A stretch of DNA of 31,803 nucleotides from Clostridiales bacterium (GCA_018372435.1 JAHAJA010000045.1:1-31803); one strand, 5' to 3'. Shown: positions 7,698-15,183, counted from the first letter of the stretch. Notes: generated by a model from the letters alone, not told the origin. A program made the numbers and translations.

Positions 7698-7721
7698 AAT
7701 TAAGGAAGGAGGCAAAATTAA

Positions 7722-8123
7722 ATGACAATGAATGATCCAATCGCAGATATGCTTACAAGAATTCGTAATGCGAATACTGCTAAACATGATACTGTAGATG
7801 TACCTGCTTCTAAAATGAAAGTAGCTATCGCTGAAATCCTTTTAAAAGAGGGATACATCAAAAGTTTTGAAATTGAAGAAGTAGACGGATTTAACAATAT
7901 CCATATTACGTTAAAATATGGTAAAGATAAGAATGTTAAGATCATCACAGGTCTTAAAAGAATTTCTAAACCAGGTCTTCGTGTATACGCAACCAAAGAA
8001 AACTTACCAAAAGTTCTTGGTGGTTTAGGAACAGCTATCATCTCTACAAGCAAAGGTGTTATCACTGATAAAGAAGCAAGAGCTCTTAATGTAGGTGGAG
8101 AAGTTTTAGCATTCGTTTGGTAA
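7722..8123 (+). CDS. rpsH: 30S ribosomal protein S8 (uS8)
   Basis: S8 binds the central domain of 16S rRNA and in E. coli represses the spc operon by binding its mRNA. The 133-residue product has normal length, starts MTMNDPIADMLTRIRNAN and has the RNA-binding KPGLRVYA segment near residues 88-95 and the STSKGVITDKEAR motif near residues 108-120. GGAGG lies 9 nt before the ATG. A 212-nt structured gap follows, a striking break in an otherwise compact operon. Confidence 0.98.
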   Translation: MTMNDPIADMLTRIRNANTAKHDTVDVPASKMKVAIAEILLKEGYIKSFEIEEVDGFNNIHITLKYGKDKNVKIITGLKRISKPGLRVYATKENLPKVLGGLGTAIISTSKGVITDKEARALNVGGEVLAFVW

Positions 8124-8335
8124 TAAACGACTAGAATGTAGCTGTTATACATGAGAATCTTCGATTCTCATGTACTTCATTCCTAGAAGTAGACTTATTT
8201 AATAAGCTTTACTAAAAAGGTCTAGAAGATAAGAATGTAACGTAAGTTACTGATAACTAAAAACATGTACGCGCTTGCTTCATGGAAACTGTAACTGATA
8301 CAAAGCATGCGTCGTAATATTATAGGAGGTGCAAC
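8124..8335 (+). promoter_or_regulatory. Long structured gap between rpsH and rplF
   Basis: Four consecutive RNA-like structures fill the gap: (1) a 12-bp stem TACATGAGAATC/GATTCTCATGTA (8148-8159/8163-8174) with a 3-nt loop, inside an outer stem CTAGAATG/CATTCCTAG (8131-8138/8178-8186) with one bulge; (2) TAGAC/GTCTA (8190-8194/8220-8224), enclosing CTTATT/AATAAG; (3) GTAAC-GTAA-GTTAC (8237-8250); (4) ACGC/GCGT (8269-8272/8309-8312), enclosing GCTT/AAGC (8277-8280/8303-8306). The ribosome binding site of rplF follows. There are no T-runs. It is a candidate autoregulatory or processing element for L6, S8 or L18. Confidence 0.6.
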
Positions 8336-8878
8336 ATGTCACGTATAGGAAGAATGCCTATCGCTATCCCTGCAGGCGTTACTGTAACGGTAGCAGAAAA
8401 TAACAAAGTGACTGTTAACGGTCCAAAGGGAACTCTTGAAAGAGTTTTACCATCAGAAATGGACATTAAAGTTGAAGGCGAAGAAATTGTTGTAACAAGA
8501 CCAAGCGACTTAAAGAAAATGAAATCTTTACATGGTCTTACTAGAACATTAATTTCAAACATGGTAGTTGGTGTAACAGCTGGCTATGAAAAAGTTCTTG
8601 AAATCAACGGTGTTGGTTATAGAGCTGCAAAACAAGGAAAAACATTAACATTATCTTTAGGATATTCTCATCCAGTAGTTATGGAAGATCCAGAAGGCAT
8701 CGAAGTAATTCTTGAAGGACAAAATAAGGTTATTATTAAAGGTATAGATAAAGAAAAAGTTGGCCAATACGCTGCTAATATCAGAGAAAAGAGACAACCA
8801 GAACCTTACAAAGGTAAAGGTATTAAATATGCTGATGAAGTTATTAGACGTAAAGTTGGTAAGACTGGTAAAAAATAA
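8336..8878 (+). CDS. rplF: 50S ribosomal protein L6 (uL6)
   Basis: L6 is a two-domain protein near the factor-binding centre and the sarcin-ricin loop. The 180-residue product matches the family length: MSRIGRMPIAIPAGV at the N-terminus, the VNGPKGTLER repeat near residues 27-36, and the C-terminal signature REKRQPEPYKGKGIKY at about residues 152-167. AGGAGG lies just before the ATG. The remarkable point is the structured leader in front of it. Confidence 0.98.
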   Translation: MSRIGRMPIAIPAGVTVTVAENNKVTVNGPKGTLERVLPSEMDIKVEGEEIVVTRPSDLKKMKSLHGLTRTLISNMVVGVTAGYEKVLEINGVGYRAAKQGKTLTLSLGYSHPVVMEDPEGIEVILEGQNKVIIKGIDKEKVGQYAANIREKRQPEPYKGKGIKYADEVIRRKVGKTGKK

Positions 8879-8897
8879 TTAAAGGAGTGTAAAAACA

Positions 8898-9266
8898 ATG
8901 GTTAGTAAAGAATCAAGAAGTAAAGTTCGTGTTAAAAAACATAGAAAATTACGTAATCGTTTCTCTGGTACTACTCAGAGACCACGTTTAGCTGTGTTTA
9001 GAAGTAATAATCATATGTACGCTCAAATTATTGATGATACAGTTGGTAATACTTTAGTATCAGCTTCGACTTTACAAAAAGAAGTTAAGGCTGAGCTTGA
9101 TAAGACAAATGACGTAGCAGCAGCAGCATATTTAGGAACTGTTATTGCGAAAAAAGCATTAGAAAAAGGTATTACTACAGTAGTCTTCGATAGAGGCGGA
9201 TTCATATATCAAGGTAAAGTAAAAGCTTTAGCAGATGCAGCAAGAGAAGCTGGTCTAGAATTCTAG
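8898..9266 (+). CDS. rplR: 50S ribosomal protein L18 (uL18)
   Basis: L18 binds 5S rRNA with L5 and L25-type proteins. The product has 122 residues, a basic N-terminal tail (KVRVKKHRKLRNRFSGT) and the conserved RPRLAVFRSNNHMYAQIIDD core at residues 28-47, plus FDRGGFIYQGKVKALADAAREAGL near the end, read in two blocks. AAAGGAG precedes the ATG; rpsE follows after 17 nt. Confidence 0.97.
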   Translation: MVSKESRSKVRVKKHRKLRNRFSGTTQRPRLAVFRSNNHMYAQIIDDTVGNTLVSASTLQKEVKAELDKTNDVAAAAYLGTVIAKKALEKGITTVVFDRGGFIYQGKVKALADAAREAGLEF

Positions 9267-9283
9267 GGTAAGGAGGAGAATAG

Positions 9284-9793
9284 ATGAAACGTACAATCAT
9301 TGATGCTAGTCAGATGGAATTAGAAGATAAAGTAGTATCAATCAAACGTGTTACTAAAGTAGTAAAAGGTGGACGTAACTTCAGATTTACTGCATTAGTA
9401 GTTGTTGGTGACAAGAACGGACACGTTGGTGTTGGTTTAGGTAAAGCAGCTGAAATTCCTGAAGCAATTCGTAAAGGAAAAGAAGATGCAACTAAAAAAT
9501 TAATCTCATTACCTATTGATGAGAATGGAAGTATTCCACATGACTTCCTTGGTAAATTCGGAAGCGCTTCTGTATTACTTAAGAAAGCTCCAGAAGGTAC
9601 AGGTGTTATCGCAGGAGGACCAGTTCGTGCCGTTATCGAACTTGCAGGCCTTAAGAATATCCGTACAAAATCATTAGGATCAAATAATAAGCAAAACGTA
9701 GTACTTGCTACAATCGAAGGATTAAACCAACTTAAAACTCCTGAAGAAGTAGCTAAACTTCGCGGTGTTTCAGTTGAAGAGCTACTAGGTTAG
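9284..9793 (+). CDS. rpsE: 30S ribosomal protein S5 (uS5)
   Basis: S5 acts in decoding fidelity with S4 and S12 and, with S3 and S4, in mRNA unwinding. The 169-residue protein has the N-terminal dsRBD-like S5 domain (VVKGGRNFRFTALVVVGD at about residues 26-43, GVGLGKAAEIPEAIRKG near residues 49-65) and the C-terminal domain with IAGGPVRAVIELAGL. The spectinomycin-site loop is part of the VVKGGR region. AAGGAGGA precedes the ATG. Confidence 0.98.
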   Translation: MKRTIIDASQMELEDKVVSIKRVTKVVKGGRNFRFTALVVVGDKNGHVGVGLGKAAEIPEAIRKGKEDATKKLISLPIDENGSIPHDFLGKFGSASVLLKKAPEGTGVIAGGPVRAVIELAGLKNIRTKSLGSNNKQNVVLATIEGLNQLKTPEEVAKLRGVSVEELLG

Positions 9794-9808
9794 TAGGAGG
9801 TAAATGAC

Positions 9809-9991
9809 ATGGCTGAAAAATTAAAAATAACTTTAGTTAAATCTACAATTGGTGCCATTCCAAAACACAAAGCAACTGTTGAAGCATTAGGACTTACAAA
9901 ATTAAATAAGACTGTTGAAATGCCAGATAACGCTCCAGTTAGAGGAATGATCAATCAAGTTAGACATTTAGTAAAGGTTGAAGAAATATAA
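9809..9991 (+). CDS. rpmD: 50S ribosomal protein L30 (uL30)
   Basis: L30 is a small large-subunit protein found in most but not all bacteria. The 60-residue product has the short bacterial form: KITLVKSTIGAIPKHKATVEALGLTKLN in two blocks over residues 5-32, then MINQVRHLVKVEE at the end. AGGAGG lies 8-9 nt upstream. It sits between rpsE and rplO as expected. Confidence 0.97.
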   Translation: MAEKLKITLVKSTIGAIPKHKATVEALGLTKLNKTVEMPDNAPVRGMINQVRHLVKVEEI

Positions 9992-10017
9992 TCACGAATT
10001 AGTAAGGAGGTGTACAC

Positions 10018-10458
10018 ATGAATTTATCAGAATTAAGACCAGCTGATGGTGCAAAACACAGTGATAACTTTAGAAGAGGACGTGGACACGGTTCAGGTAA
10101 TGGTAAAACAGCAGGTAAAGGTCATAAAGGACAAAAAGCTCGTTCTGGAGCTCCAAGAACAGGTTTTGAAGGTGGACAAATGCCTTTATACAGACGTTTA
10201 CCTAAGAGAGGTTTTACTTGCAGAAACTCTAAAGAAATCGTTGGTATTAATATTGATACTCTTAACAGATTTGAAGACGGCGCTGTTGTTACAGTAGAAG
10301 CTCTAATCGAAACTGGAATCGTTAAGAATCCAAGAGATGGCGTTAAGATTCTAGGAAACGGAGAACTTACTAAGAAGCTTGATGTTAAAGTGAATGCTTA
10401 TAGCGCAAGCGCTGTTGAGAAAATTCAAGCTCTTGGTGGAAATGCTGAGGTGATTTAA
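10018..10458 (+). CDS. rplO: 50S ribosomal protein L15 (uL15)
   Basis: L15 binds 23S rRNA late in assembly. The 146-residue product has the standard N-terminal glycine- and arginine-rich extension (RRGRGHGSGNGKTAGKGHKG at residues 19-38), the RLPKRGF motif near residues 60-66 and the C-terminal globular domain. AAGGAGGTG precedes the ATG. Its final codons hold the secY ribosome binding site (GAGGTGA), and only 2 nt separate the genes. Confidence 0.98.
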   Translation: MNLSELRPADGAKHSDNFRRGRGHGSGNGKTAGKGHKGQKARSGAPRTGFEGGQMPLYRRLPKRGFTCRNSKEIVGINIDTLNRFEDGAVVTVEALIETGIVKNPRDGVKILGNGELTKKLDVKVNAYSASAVEKIQALGGNAEVI

Positions 10459-10460
10459 GG

Positions 10461-11804
10461 ATGTTGCAGACAATCCGAAATGCGTGGAAAATTAAAGATA
10501 TAAGAAAAAAATTAATTTATACTTTTATAGCACTCGTTATTGTTCGAATCGGTTGTCAACTTCCTATCCCAGGGGTAAATGGAGATGCGATTAAGCAGTT
10601 CTTTAGTCAGCAGACTAATTTGGGGTTCTTTGATGCATTGACTGGTGGTTCTTTTACCACCATGTCAATCTTTGCATTAAATATTACACCATACATTACT
10701 TCATCAATCATTATGCAGCTTTTAACTATTGCAATACCAAAGTTGGAAGAAATGCAAAAAGACGGGGAAGATGGAAGAAAGAAGATTGCAGAGTATACAC
10801 GTTATGTAACAGTTGCTTTAGCTGTTATTGAAAGTGTTGCTATGGCAATCGGATTTGGTAACTCAGGCTATTTAGACGGTGGACTTACATTTACTGGTGT
10901 TGTTATGGTAGCAGTATCATTAACAGCAGGTTCGGCTTTCCTAATGTGGTTAGGAGAAAGAATTACAGAAAAAGGTGTAGGAAATGGTATTTCAATTATC
11001 TTATTAATTAATATTATTTCAAGAATACCAAGTGATATGAGCACACTTTACAAAAAGTTTGTTGATGTCGATAGTTCAGGAAATGTAGTTAATTCGATAC
11101 TTGCAGCAGCAATTATTTTAGCTGTTATTGTAGCAATGGTAGTATTCATTATCTTTTTACAAGATGGTGAAAGAAAAATCCCTGTTCAATATGCTAAAAA
11201 AGTACAAGGAAGAAAAATGGTTGGTGGACAAACTTCTAGTATTCCTTTGAAAGTAAATACTGCTGGTGTTATTCCAGTAATTTTTGCTGGTTCATTATTA
11301 CAATTCCCAATTATTATTGCTAGTTTGTTTGGAACTAATCCAGCTTCTGGTGCAGGCGCAAGCTTAGGTCAGAAAATACTTAAAATTATGAATCAACAAG
11401 CTTGGTGTAACTTTACAAGTTTTGGCGAGTTTAAGTATACATTAGGTTTAGTAATTTATATTGCATTATTGATTTTCTTTGCATATTTCTATACTTCAAT
11501 TACTTTTAATCCTATTGAGATTTCAAATAATATGAAGAAACAAGGTGGATTCATCCCTGGTATTCGTCCAGGTAAACCTACTACAGATTACCTTACAAAA
11601 GTACTTAATAACATTATCTTCATCGGCGCAATTAGTTTAACAATTGTTGCAGTTGTACCAATTTTCTTCTCTGGTGCATTTGATGCTAATGTATCTTTCA
11701 GTGGAACATCCTTGATCATTATTGTTGGTGTAGTTCTTGAAACTATGAAACAAATTGAATCACAGATGCTTGTTCGTCACTATAAAGGTTTTCTAAACGA
11801 TTAA
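10461..11804 (+). CDS. secY: Protein translocase channel subunit SecY
   Basis: SecY is the pore of the SecYEG channel that exports or inserts proteins across the cytoplasmic membrane. The 447-residue product has ten predicted hydrophobic helices; recognisable blocks include LPIPGVN after helix 1 (plug region), ITPYITSSIIMQL in helix 2, GERITEKGVGNGIS before helix 5, and the cytosolic loop KKQGGFIPGIRPGKPT near residues 360-375 that contacts SecA and the ribosome. Helix 1 is preceded by the basic MLQTIRNAWKIKDIRKK. The last gene of the tight spc run; a hairpin-containing 114-nt gap follows. Confidence 0.98.
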   Translation: MLQTIRNAWKIKDIRKKLIYTFIALVIVRIGCQLPIPGVNGDAIKQFFSQQTNLGFFDALTGGSFTTMSIFALNITPYITSSIIMQLLTIAIPKLEEMQKDGEDGRKKIAEYTRYVTVALAVIESVAMAIGFGNSGYLDGGLTFTGVVMVAVSLTAGSAFLMWLGERITEKGVGNGISIILLINIISRIPSDMSTLYKKFVDVDSSGNVVNSILAAAIILAVIVAMVVFIIFLQDGERKIPVQYAKKVQGRKMVGGQTSSIPLKVNTAGVIPVIFAGSLLQFPIIIASLFGTNPASGAGASLGQKILKIMNQQAWCNFTSFGEFKYTLGLVIYIALLIFFAYFYTSITFNPIEISNNMKKQGGFIPGIRPGKPTTDYLTKVLNNIIFIGAISLTIVAVVPIFFSGAFDANVSFSGTSLIIIVGVVLETMKQIESQMLVRHYKGFLND

Positions 11805-11811
11805 TAAGATA

Positions 11812-11852
11812 AGTAGTAAGCTGTAGTGATTCGTCCTGCAGCTTTTACTACT
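11812..11852 (+). promoter_or_regulatory. Hairpin between secY and adk
   Basis: AGTAGTAA (11812-11819) pairs with TTACTACT (11845-11852), and GCTGTAG (11820-11826) with CTGCAGC (11836-11842), with a TT bulge and one G-U pair: 15 bp around a 9-nt loop. No T-run follows (ATAATGATG), so it is unlikely to terminate efficiently by itself. It may stabilise the 3' end of the secY message, be a processing site, or lower downstream expression. Confidence 0.55.
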
Positions 11853-11918
11853 ATAATGATGTACAAATGATTGATTAGAAAGTATGATGGTAATAATAGT
11901 ATGTAAGGGAGGAAAATT

Positions 11919-12563
11919 ATGAAGATTATTATGTTAGGTGCTCCAGGAGCGGGCAAAGGAACACAAGCGAAAAAAATCGCAGAAAAATATAAAATTCCAC
12001 ACATTTCTACGGGAGATATCTTCCGTGCTAATATCAAGAACGGTACAGAACTTGGCAATAAGGCTAAGACTTACATGGATCAAGGATTATTAGTCCCAGA
12101 TGAATTAGTAGTAGATCTTGTTGTTGACCGTGTAAAACAAGATGACTGTGTAAACGGTTATGTTCTTGATGGATTTCCAAGAACAATCCCGCAAGCAGAA
12201 GCACTTGATGCTGCATTAAATGCAATTGGAGAAACAATAGATTACGCTATCAATGTAGAAGTACCAGATGAGAATATCATTCGTAGAATGTCAGGTAGAA
12301 GAGCTTGTGTTGGTTGTGGTGCGACGTATCACTTAGTTCATATTCCACCTAAAACAGAAGGTATCTGTGATACATGTGGAAACGAACTTATCTTACGTGA
12401 CGATGATAAGCCAGAAACAGTTGAAAAACGTCTTAATGTTTATCATGATCAAACACAACCACTTATCGACTACTATACAAATAAGAATGTACTTGTAGAA
12501 GTAGATGGAACGGTAGATATGGCTGACGTATTTGCTGCCATCGTTAAGATCCTAGGTGAATAA
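11919..12563 (+). CDS. adk: Adenylate kinase, zinc-containing
   Basis: Catalyses ATP + AMP to 2 ADP in the cytosol and keeps adenylate pools balanced. The 214-residue product is the long form. The P-loop GAPGAGKGT covers residues 7-15, the AMP-binding STGDIFR residues 30-36, and the DGFPRT motif lies near residue 84. The LID carries a four-cysteine zinc site (C130, C133, C150, C153), as in Gram-positive Adk; E. coli lacks it. GGGAGGA precedes the ATG. map follows after only 3 nt. Confidence 0.98.
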   Translation: MKIIMLGAPGAGKGTQAKKIAEKYKIPHISTGDIFRANIKNGTELGNKAKTYMDQGLLVPDELVVDLVVDRVKQDDCVNGYVLDGFPRTIPQAEALDAALNAIGETIDYAINVEVPDENIIRRMSGRRACVGCGATYHLVHIPPKTEGICDTCGNELILRDDDKPETVEKRLNVYHDQTQPLIDYYTNKNVLVEVDGTVDMADVFAAIVKILGE

Positions 12564-12566
12564 AAA

Positions 12567-13322
12567 ATGTCTGTTACGATTAAATCAGGTAGAGAAATTG
12601 AGTTAATGAAAGAAGCAGGTAATATACTTGCAATCGTGCATGATGAATTGAAGCATTTTGTTAAACCAGGAATTACAACCAAGGATATTGATAAAAAAGG
12701 AGAAGAGATTATTCGAAAGTTTGATTGCATCCCTTCCTTCTTAAATTATAATGGGTATCCAGCATCAATTTGTGTATCAGTTAATGATGAAGTCGTTCAT
12801 GGAATTCCTTCAGAGAACCGATATATACAAGATGGAGATATTGTTAGTCTCGATGCAGGTGTGATTTATAAAGGCTATCATTCGGATGCAGCAAGAACCT
12901 GGGCAGTTGGTAATATTAGTGATGAGGCAAAGAAATTAATTGAGGTTACGAGACAAAGCTTTTTTGAAGGAATTAAATTCGCCAAAGGAGGTTATCACCT
13001 TAATGATATTTCAATTGCTATACAGGAATATGTAGAGTCTTTTGGATTTTCAGTTGTACGGGACTTAGTGGGACATGGAATAGGAACTGCATTGCATGAA
13101 GACCCAGAAATCCCAAACTTCCGACAGAAAAGAAGAGGGATTAAACTGCAGGCAGGTATGACGCTTGCAATAGAACCTATGGTAAATATTGGACGTTATG
13201 ATGTGGAATGGCTTGATGATGATTGGACAGTTGTTACAGAAGATGGTTCTTTGTCAGCACATTACGAGAATACGGTTTTGATTACAGATGGTGAGCCAAT
13301 TTTACTATCTGCAAAAAAGTAG
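12567..13322 (+). CDS. map: Methionine aminopeptidase, type I
   Basis: Removes the initiator methionine from nascent proteins. At 251 residues it has the type Ia length. All five metal ligands are visible: D96 and D107 (in LDAG and HSDAA), H170 (GHGIG), E203 (AIEPM) and E234 (YENT); the substrate-binding histidine is in the VHG of VNDEVVHGIPS. There is no N-terminal zinc-finger extension. Its ribosome binding site (AGGTGA, 12554-12559) lies inside adk. It sits beside secY and adk, as in many Firmicutes. Confidence 0.97.
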   Translation: MSVTIKSGREIELMKEAGNILAIVHDELKHFVKPGITTKDIDKKGEEIIRKFDCIPSFLNYNGYPASICVSVNDEVVHGIPSENRYIQDGDIVSLDAGVIYKGYHSDAARTWAVGNISDEAKKLIEVTRQSFFEGIKFAKGGYHLNDISIAIQEYVESFGFSVVRDLVGHGIGTALHEDPEIPNFRQKRRGIKLQAGMTLAIEPMVNIGRYDVEWLDDDWTVVTEDGSLSAHYENTVLITDGEPILLSAKK

Positions 13323-13332
13323 GAGAGTATAG

Positions 13333-13608
13333 ATGTATCAATTAGAAACTTTCCAGTACGGTATGCTTGCATATTCGAAAGCTGGACATGACAAAGGTAA
13401 CTTATATGTAATAATTAAGACGGATCATGAATATGTATATCTAGTGGATGGTATTCGAAAGAAAATCACTAATCCCAAAAAGAAAAAAATAAAGCACATT
13501 CAAATCATTAATGATATACCTGAGATTATAAAAGAGTGTATGTGCTCGGGTAAAAAAGTAACGGATGAGGATATTAAGAGATCCATAAAGATATTCTCGA
13601 AACAATAG
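13333..13608 (+). CDS. KOW-domain RNA-binding protein (L14e/L27e-like, YbzG-type)
   Basis: A basic 91-residue protein. The N-terminal part (LAYSKAGHDKGNLYVII at about residues 13-29) fits a KOW-like fold as in archaeal and eukaryotic L14e/L27e, then VDGIRKKITNPKKKKIKHI supplies a strongly basic RNA-binding face. Proteins of this type lie between map and infA in many Firmicutes, so the context supports the call. Function is not established; a ribosome-associated or RNA-binding role is inferred. AGGAGA precedes the ATG and the gap to map is 10 nt. A GGGATA/TATCCC hairpin (13626-13640) lies between it and infA. Confidence 0.8.
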   Translation: MYQLETFQYGMLAYSKAGHDKGNLYVIIKTDHEYVYLVDGIRKKITNPKKKKIKHIQIINDIPEIIKECMCSGKKVTDEDIKRSIKIFSKQ

Positions 13609-13665
13609 ATTAGTAAAGTAACCACGGGATAGGATATCCCCTTTCAAAATTTAGGAGGTTTAGAA

Positions 13666-13884
13666 ATGTCTAAAACAGATGTAGTTGAAATCGAAGGAAT
13701 CGTTATCGAGAAATTACCAAACGCAATGTTCCAGGTTGAGTTAGAAAATGGACACAAAGTTTTAGCTCATATTAGTGGTAAATTAAGAATGAACTTCATT
13801 CGTATCTTACCAGGAGACAAGGTAACATTAGAATTATCACCATATGATTTATCAAAAGGAAGAATTATCTGGAGAGATAAATAA
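13666..13884 (+). CDS. infA: Translation initiation factor IF-1
   Basis: IF-1 occupies the A site of the 30S subunit during initiation. The 72-residue product is exactly the usual size and is an S1-like OB fold: VEIEGIVIEKLPNAMFQVEL at residues 7-26, GHKVLAHISGKLRMNFIRI at 29-47, and GDKVTLELSPYDLSKGRI near 50-67. AGGAGGT lies about 8 nt upstream of the ATG. In many Firmicutes rpmJ follows directly; here a 256-nt gap with a new promoter intervenes. Confidence 0.98.
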   Translation: MSKTDVVEIEGIVIEKLPNAMFQVELENGHKVLAHISGKLRMNFIRILPGDKVTLELSPYDLSKGRIIWRDK

Positions 13885-14078
13885 TTAATGGTGTAATGGA
13901 AGTATATAAATTAATATGCAACTATTCAAGTATGCAACTTTCCTAGTGAAAATGATGCACATAAATTGTTAAATACAATTAATAACCTAAGAGGCTTGAT
14001 GATTTTTAGTGAAATTCACATTAAATTATAACAGTACAAAGGTTTTGAATAGTATTATTAATTTTATATAAATAACGC
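13885..14078. other. AT-rich gap after infA
   Basis: No gene is seen. The stretch has a direct repeat TATGCAACT (about 13916-13924 and 13932-13940), with no obvious strong terminator hairpin; readthrough from infA into rpmJ therefore remains possible. Confidence 0.4.
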
Positions 14079-14107
14079 TTGCTATTTACGGTTTTTAATG
14101 GTATAAT
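14079..14107 (+). promoter_or_regulatory. Promoter of rpmJ
   Basis: TTGCTA (14079-14084) and TATAAT (14102-14107) lie 17 bp apart, a strong sigma-A match. The start site would be near 14114, leaving a short leader before the GAAAGGAGTGA ribosome binding site of rpmJ. Confidence 0.8.
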
Positions 14108-14140
14108 GGGAGCTGACTTTTGTGAAAGGAGTGAATCTCG

Positions 14141-14254
14141 ATGAAGGTAAGGTCATCAGTAAAACCAATTTGCGAAAAATGCAAAATTATTAAGAGAAAA
14201 GGAAGTATCAGAGTTATCTGTGAAAATCCTAGACACAAACAAAGACAAGGCTAA
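14141..14254 (+). CDS. rpmJ: 50S ribosomal protein L36, zinc-binding (bL36)
   Basis: L36 is the smallest large-subunit protein and stabilises 23S rRNA near the factor-binding region. The 37-residue product starts MKVRSSVKPICEKC and has the C-C-C-H zinc ligands: C11, C14, C27 and H32 (RHKQRQG end). The gene is short and easily overlooked. AAAGGAG precedes the ATG by about 9 nt. It lies between its own promoter and a hairpin terminator, so it can be made as a single-gene transcript. Confidence 0.96.
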   Translation: MKVRSSVKPICEKCKIIKRKGSIRVICENPRHKQRQG

Positions 14255-14259
14255 TATCC

Positions 14260-14289
14260 AATAAAAAGCGGAAGGGCTTTTTATTGTTT
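14260..14289 (+). terminator. Terminator after rpmJ
   Basis: AATAAAAAGC (14260-14269) pairs with GCTTTTTATT (14276-14285) around a GGAAGG loop; the T-rich part is the 3' arm of the stem and GTTTC follows. The AT-rich symmetrical shape could act on either strand. Strength is uncertain because the stem has only two G-C pairs. Confidence 0.6.
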
Positions 14290-14462
14290 CGTATATATAT
14301 TTTCGATCATAAATAGTTCTTGCTTTTTGTGTTACAATCTGCTAGGTAACTAGCACGTATGAGAAATCATACGCTGAATATTTGTCATATGTATCAATCG
14401 TATCGACGATATTCCATTGTGATATTGTGGATAACAGGAATGTTATGCACTTTTTGCTGTGT
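14290..14462. other. Gap between the rpmJ terminator and the alpha operon promoter
   Basis: No gene. It contains two neat hairpins: GCTAG-GTAA-CTAGC (14341-14354) and CGTATGA-GAAA-TCATACG (14356-14373), the latter with a GNRA tetraloop. An element TTGCTT (14320-14325) and TACAAT (14333-14338) is too closely spaced to be one promoter. Their tetraloop form suggests that they function as RNA, but no promoter for them is clear. Confidence 0.4.
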
Positions 14463-14490
14463 TTGACAGTAAGACAGGTGTACTTGTTAT
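14463..14490 (+). promoter_or_regulatory. Possible promoter of the alpha operon
   Basis: A perfect -35, TTGACA (14463-14468), is followed after 16 bp by TGTTAT (14485-14490), a 4-of-6 match to the -10 box. The start would fall near 14497, right at the first stem of the rpsM leader. The -10 match is weak, so other start sites are possible. Confidence 0.4.
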
Positions 14491-14814
14491 TTGATATACT
14501 TTAGTATCATTATGATACCTTTAGTATAAACGAACATAAGAATTCACTTATGTTTGTCACAATTTAAAGCGGCTGATGCAATGAAACGCCTGGGAAGGTT
14601 GTTCGTTGCGAAAACAGAATATATGAATTTATATTCTATTATATGTAGGGGCTACTAGTCCCGATCACAAATTAAACTAAAAAAAGAAACTATGATTAGT
14701 TAAGAAGTTTCGTAGTATGCATTTCACCATATGTTAATATTGTATTAGTCATATGATATTACAAACGGTCTTAACAGTATAATTAATTACAAATTATGGA
14801 GGTGTAATACGCGC
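14491..14814 (+). promoter_or_regulatory. Long structured leader of the alpha operon (upstream of rpsM)
   Basis: Consecutive helices are visible: TATACT/AGTATA enclosing GTATCA-TTA-TGATAC (about 14495-14527); AACATAAG/CTTATGTT (14533-14540/14547-14554); GCAATGAA/TTCGTTGC (14578-14585/14602-14609) enclosing a G-rich loop; AGAATATA/TATATTCT (14616-14623/14630-14637); and GGGGCT-ACT-AGTCCC (about 14648-14662). AGGAGG-type translation signals appear only much later, before the rpsM ATG. In E. coli the alpha operon is repressed by S4 at its leader; S4 or S13 control here is an inference. I recall an S4 clostridial leader family, but could not compare. Confidence 0.55.
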
Positions 14815-15183
14815 ATGGCTCGTATCAGTGGTGTAGATTTACCAAGAGAAAAACGTGTTGAAATCGGTCTTACTTACATTTATGGAATTGGTAGAGTAAG
14901 TTCAAATCGTATATTAGCGGAAGCTAATGTTAGTCCAGACACTCGCGTTAGAGATTTAACTGACGAAGAAGTTTCAAGAATTCGTGACGTAATCGACGCA
15001 AGTCAAACTGTTGAAGGTGATTTACGTAGACAAATCGCACTTAATATTAAGACATTACAAGAAATCGGATGTTACAGAGGAATCCGTCATAGAAAAGGTC
15101 TTCCTGTTCGTGGACAAAAAACTAAGACTAATGCTAGAACTAGAAAAGGTCCTAAGAGAACTGTAGCAAACAAGAAGAAATAA
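14815..15183 (+). CDS. rpsM: 30S ribosomal protein S13 (uS13)
   Basis: S13 in the head of the small subunit makes bridges to the large subunit and contacts P-site tRNA. The 122-residue product is of normal length, with MARISGVDLPREKRVEIGLTYIYGIG at the start (read in two blocks), a helix-two-turn-helix core, and the RGIRHRKGLPVRGQKTKTNART C-terminal signature near residues 92-113. GGAGGTG lies about 12 nt before the ATG. It is the first gene of the alpha operon. Confidence 0.98.
   Translation: MARISGVDLPREKRVEIGLTYIYGIGRVSSNRILAEANVSPDTRVRDLTDEEVSRIRDVIDASQTVEGDLRRQIALNIKTLQEIGCYRGIRHRKGLPVRGQKTKTNARTRKGPKRTVANKKK

Noticed and set aside
14320..14338. TTGCTT and TACAAT as a promoter
   Set aside because: The spacing is only 7 bp, and no other -35 box fits the TACAAT.
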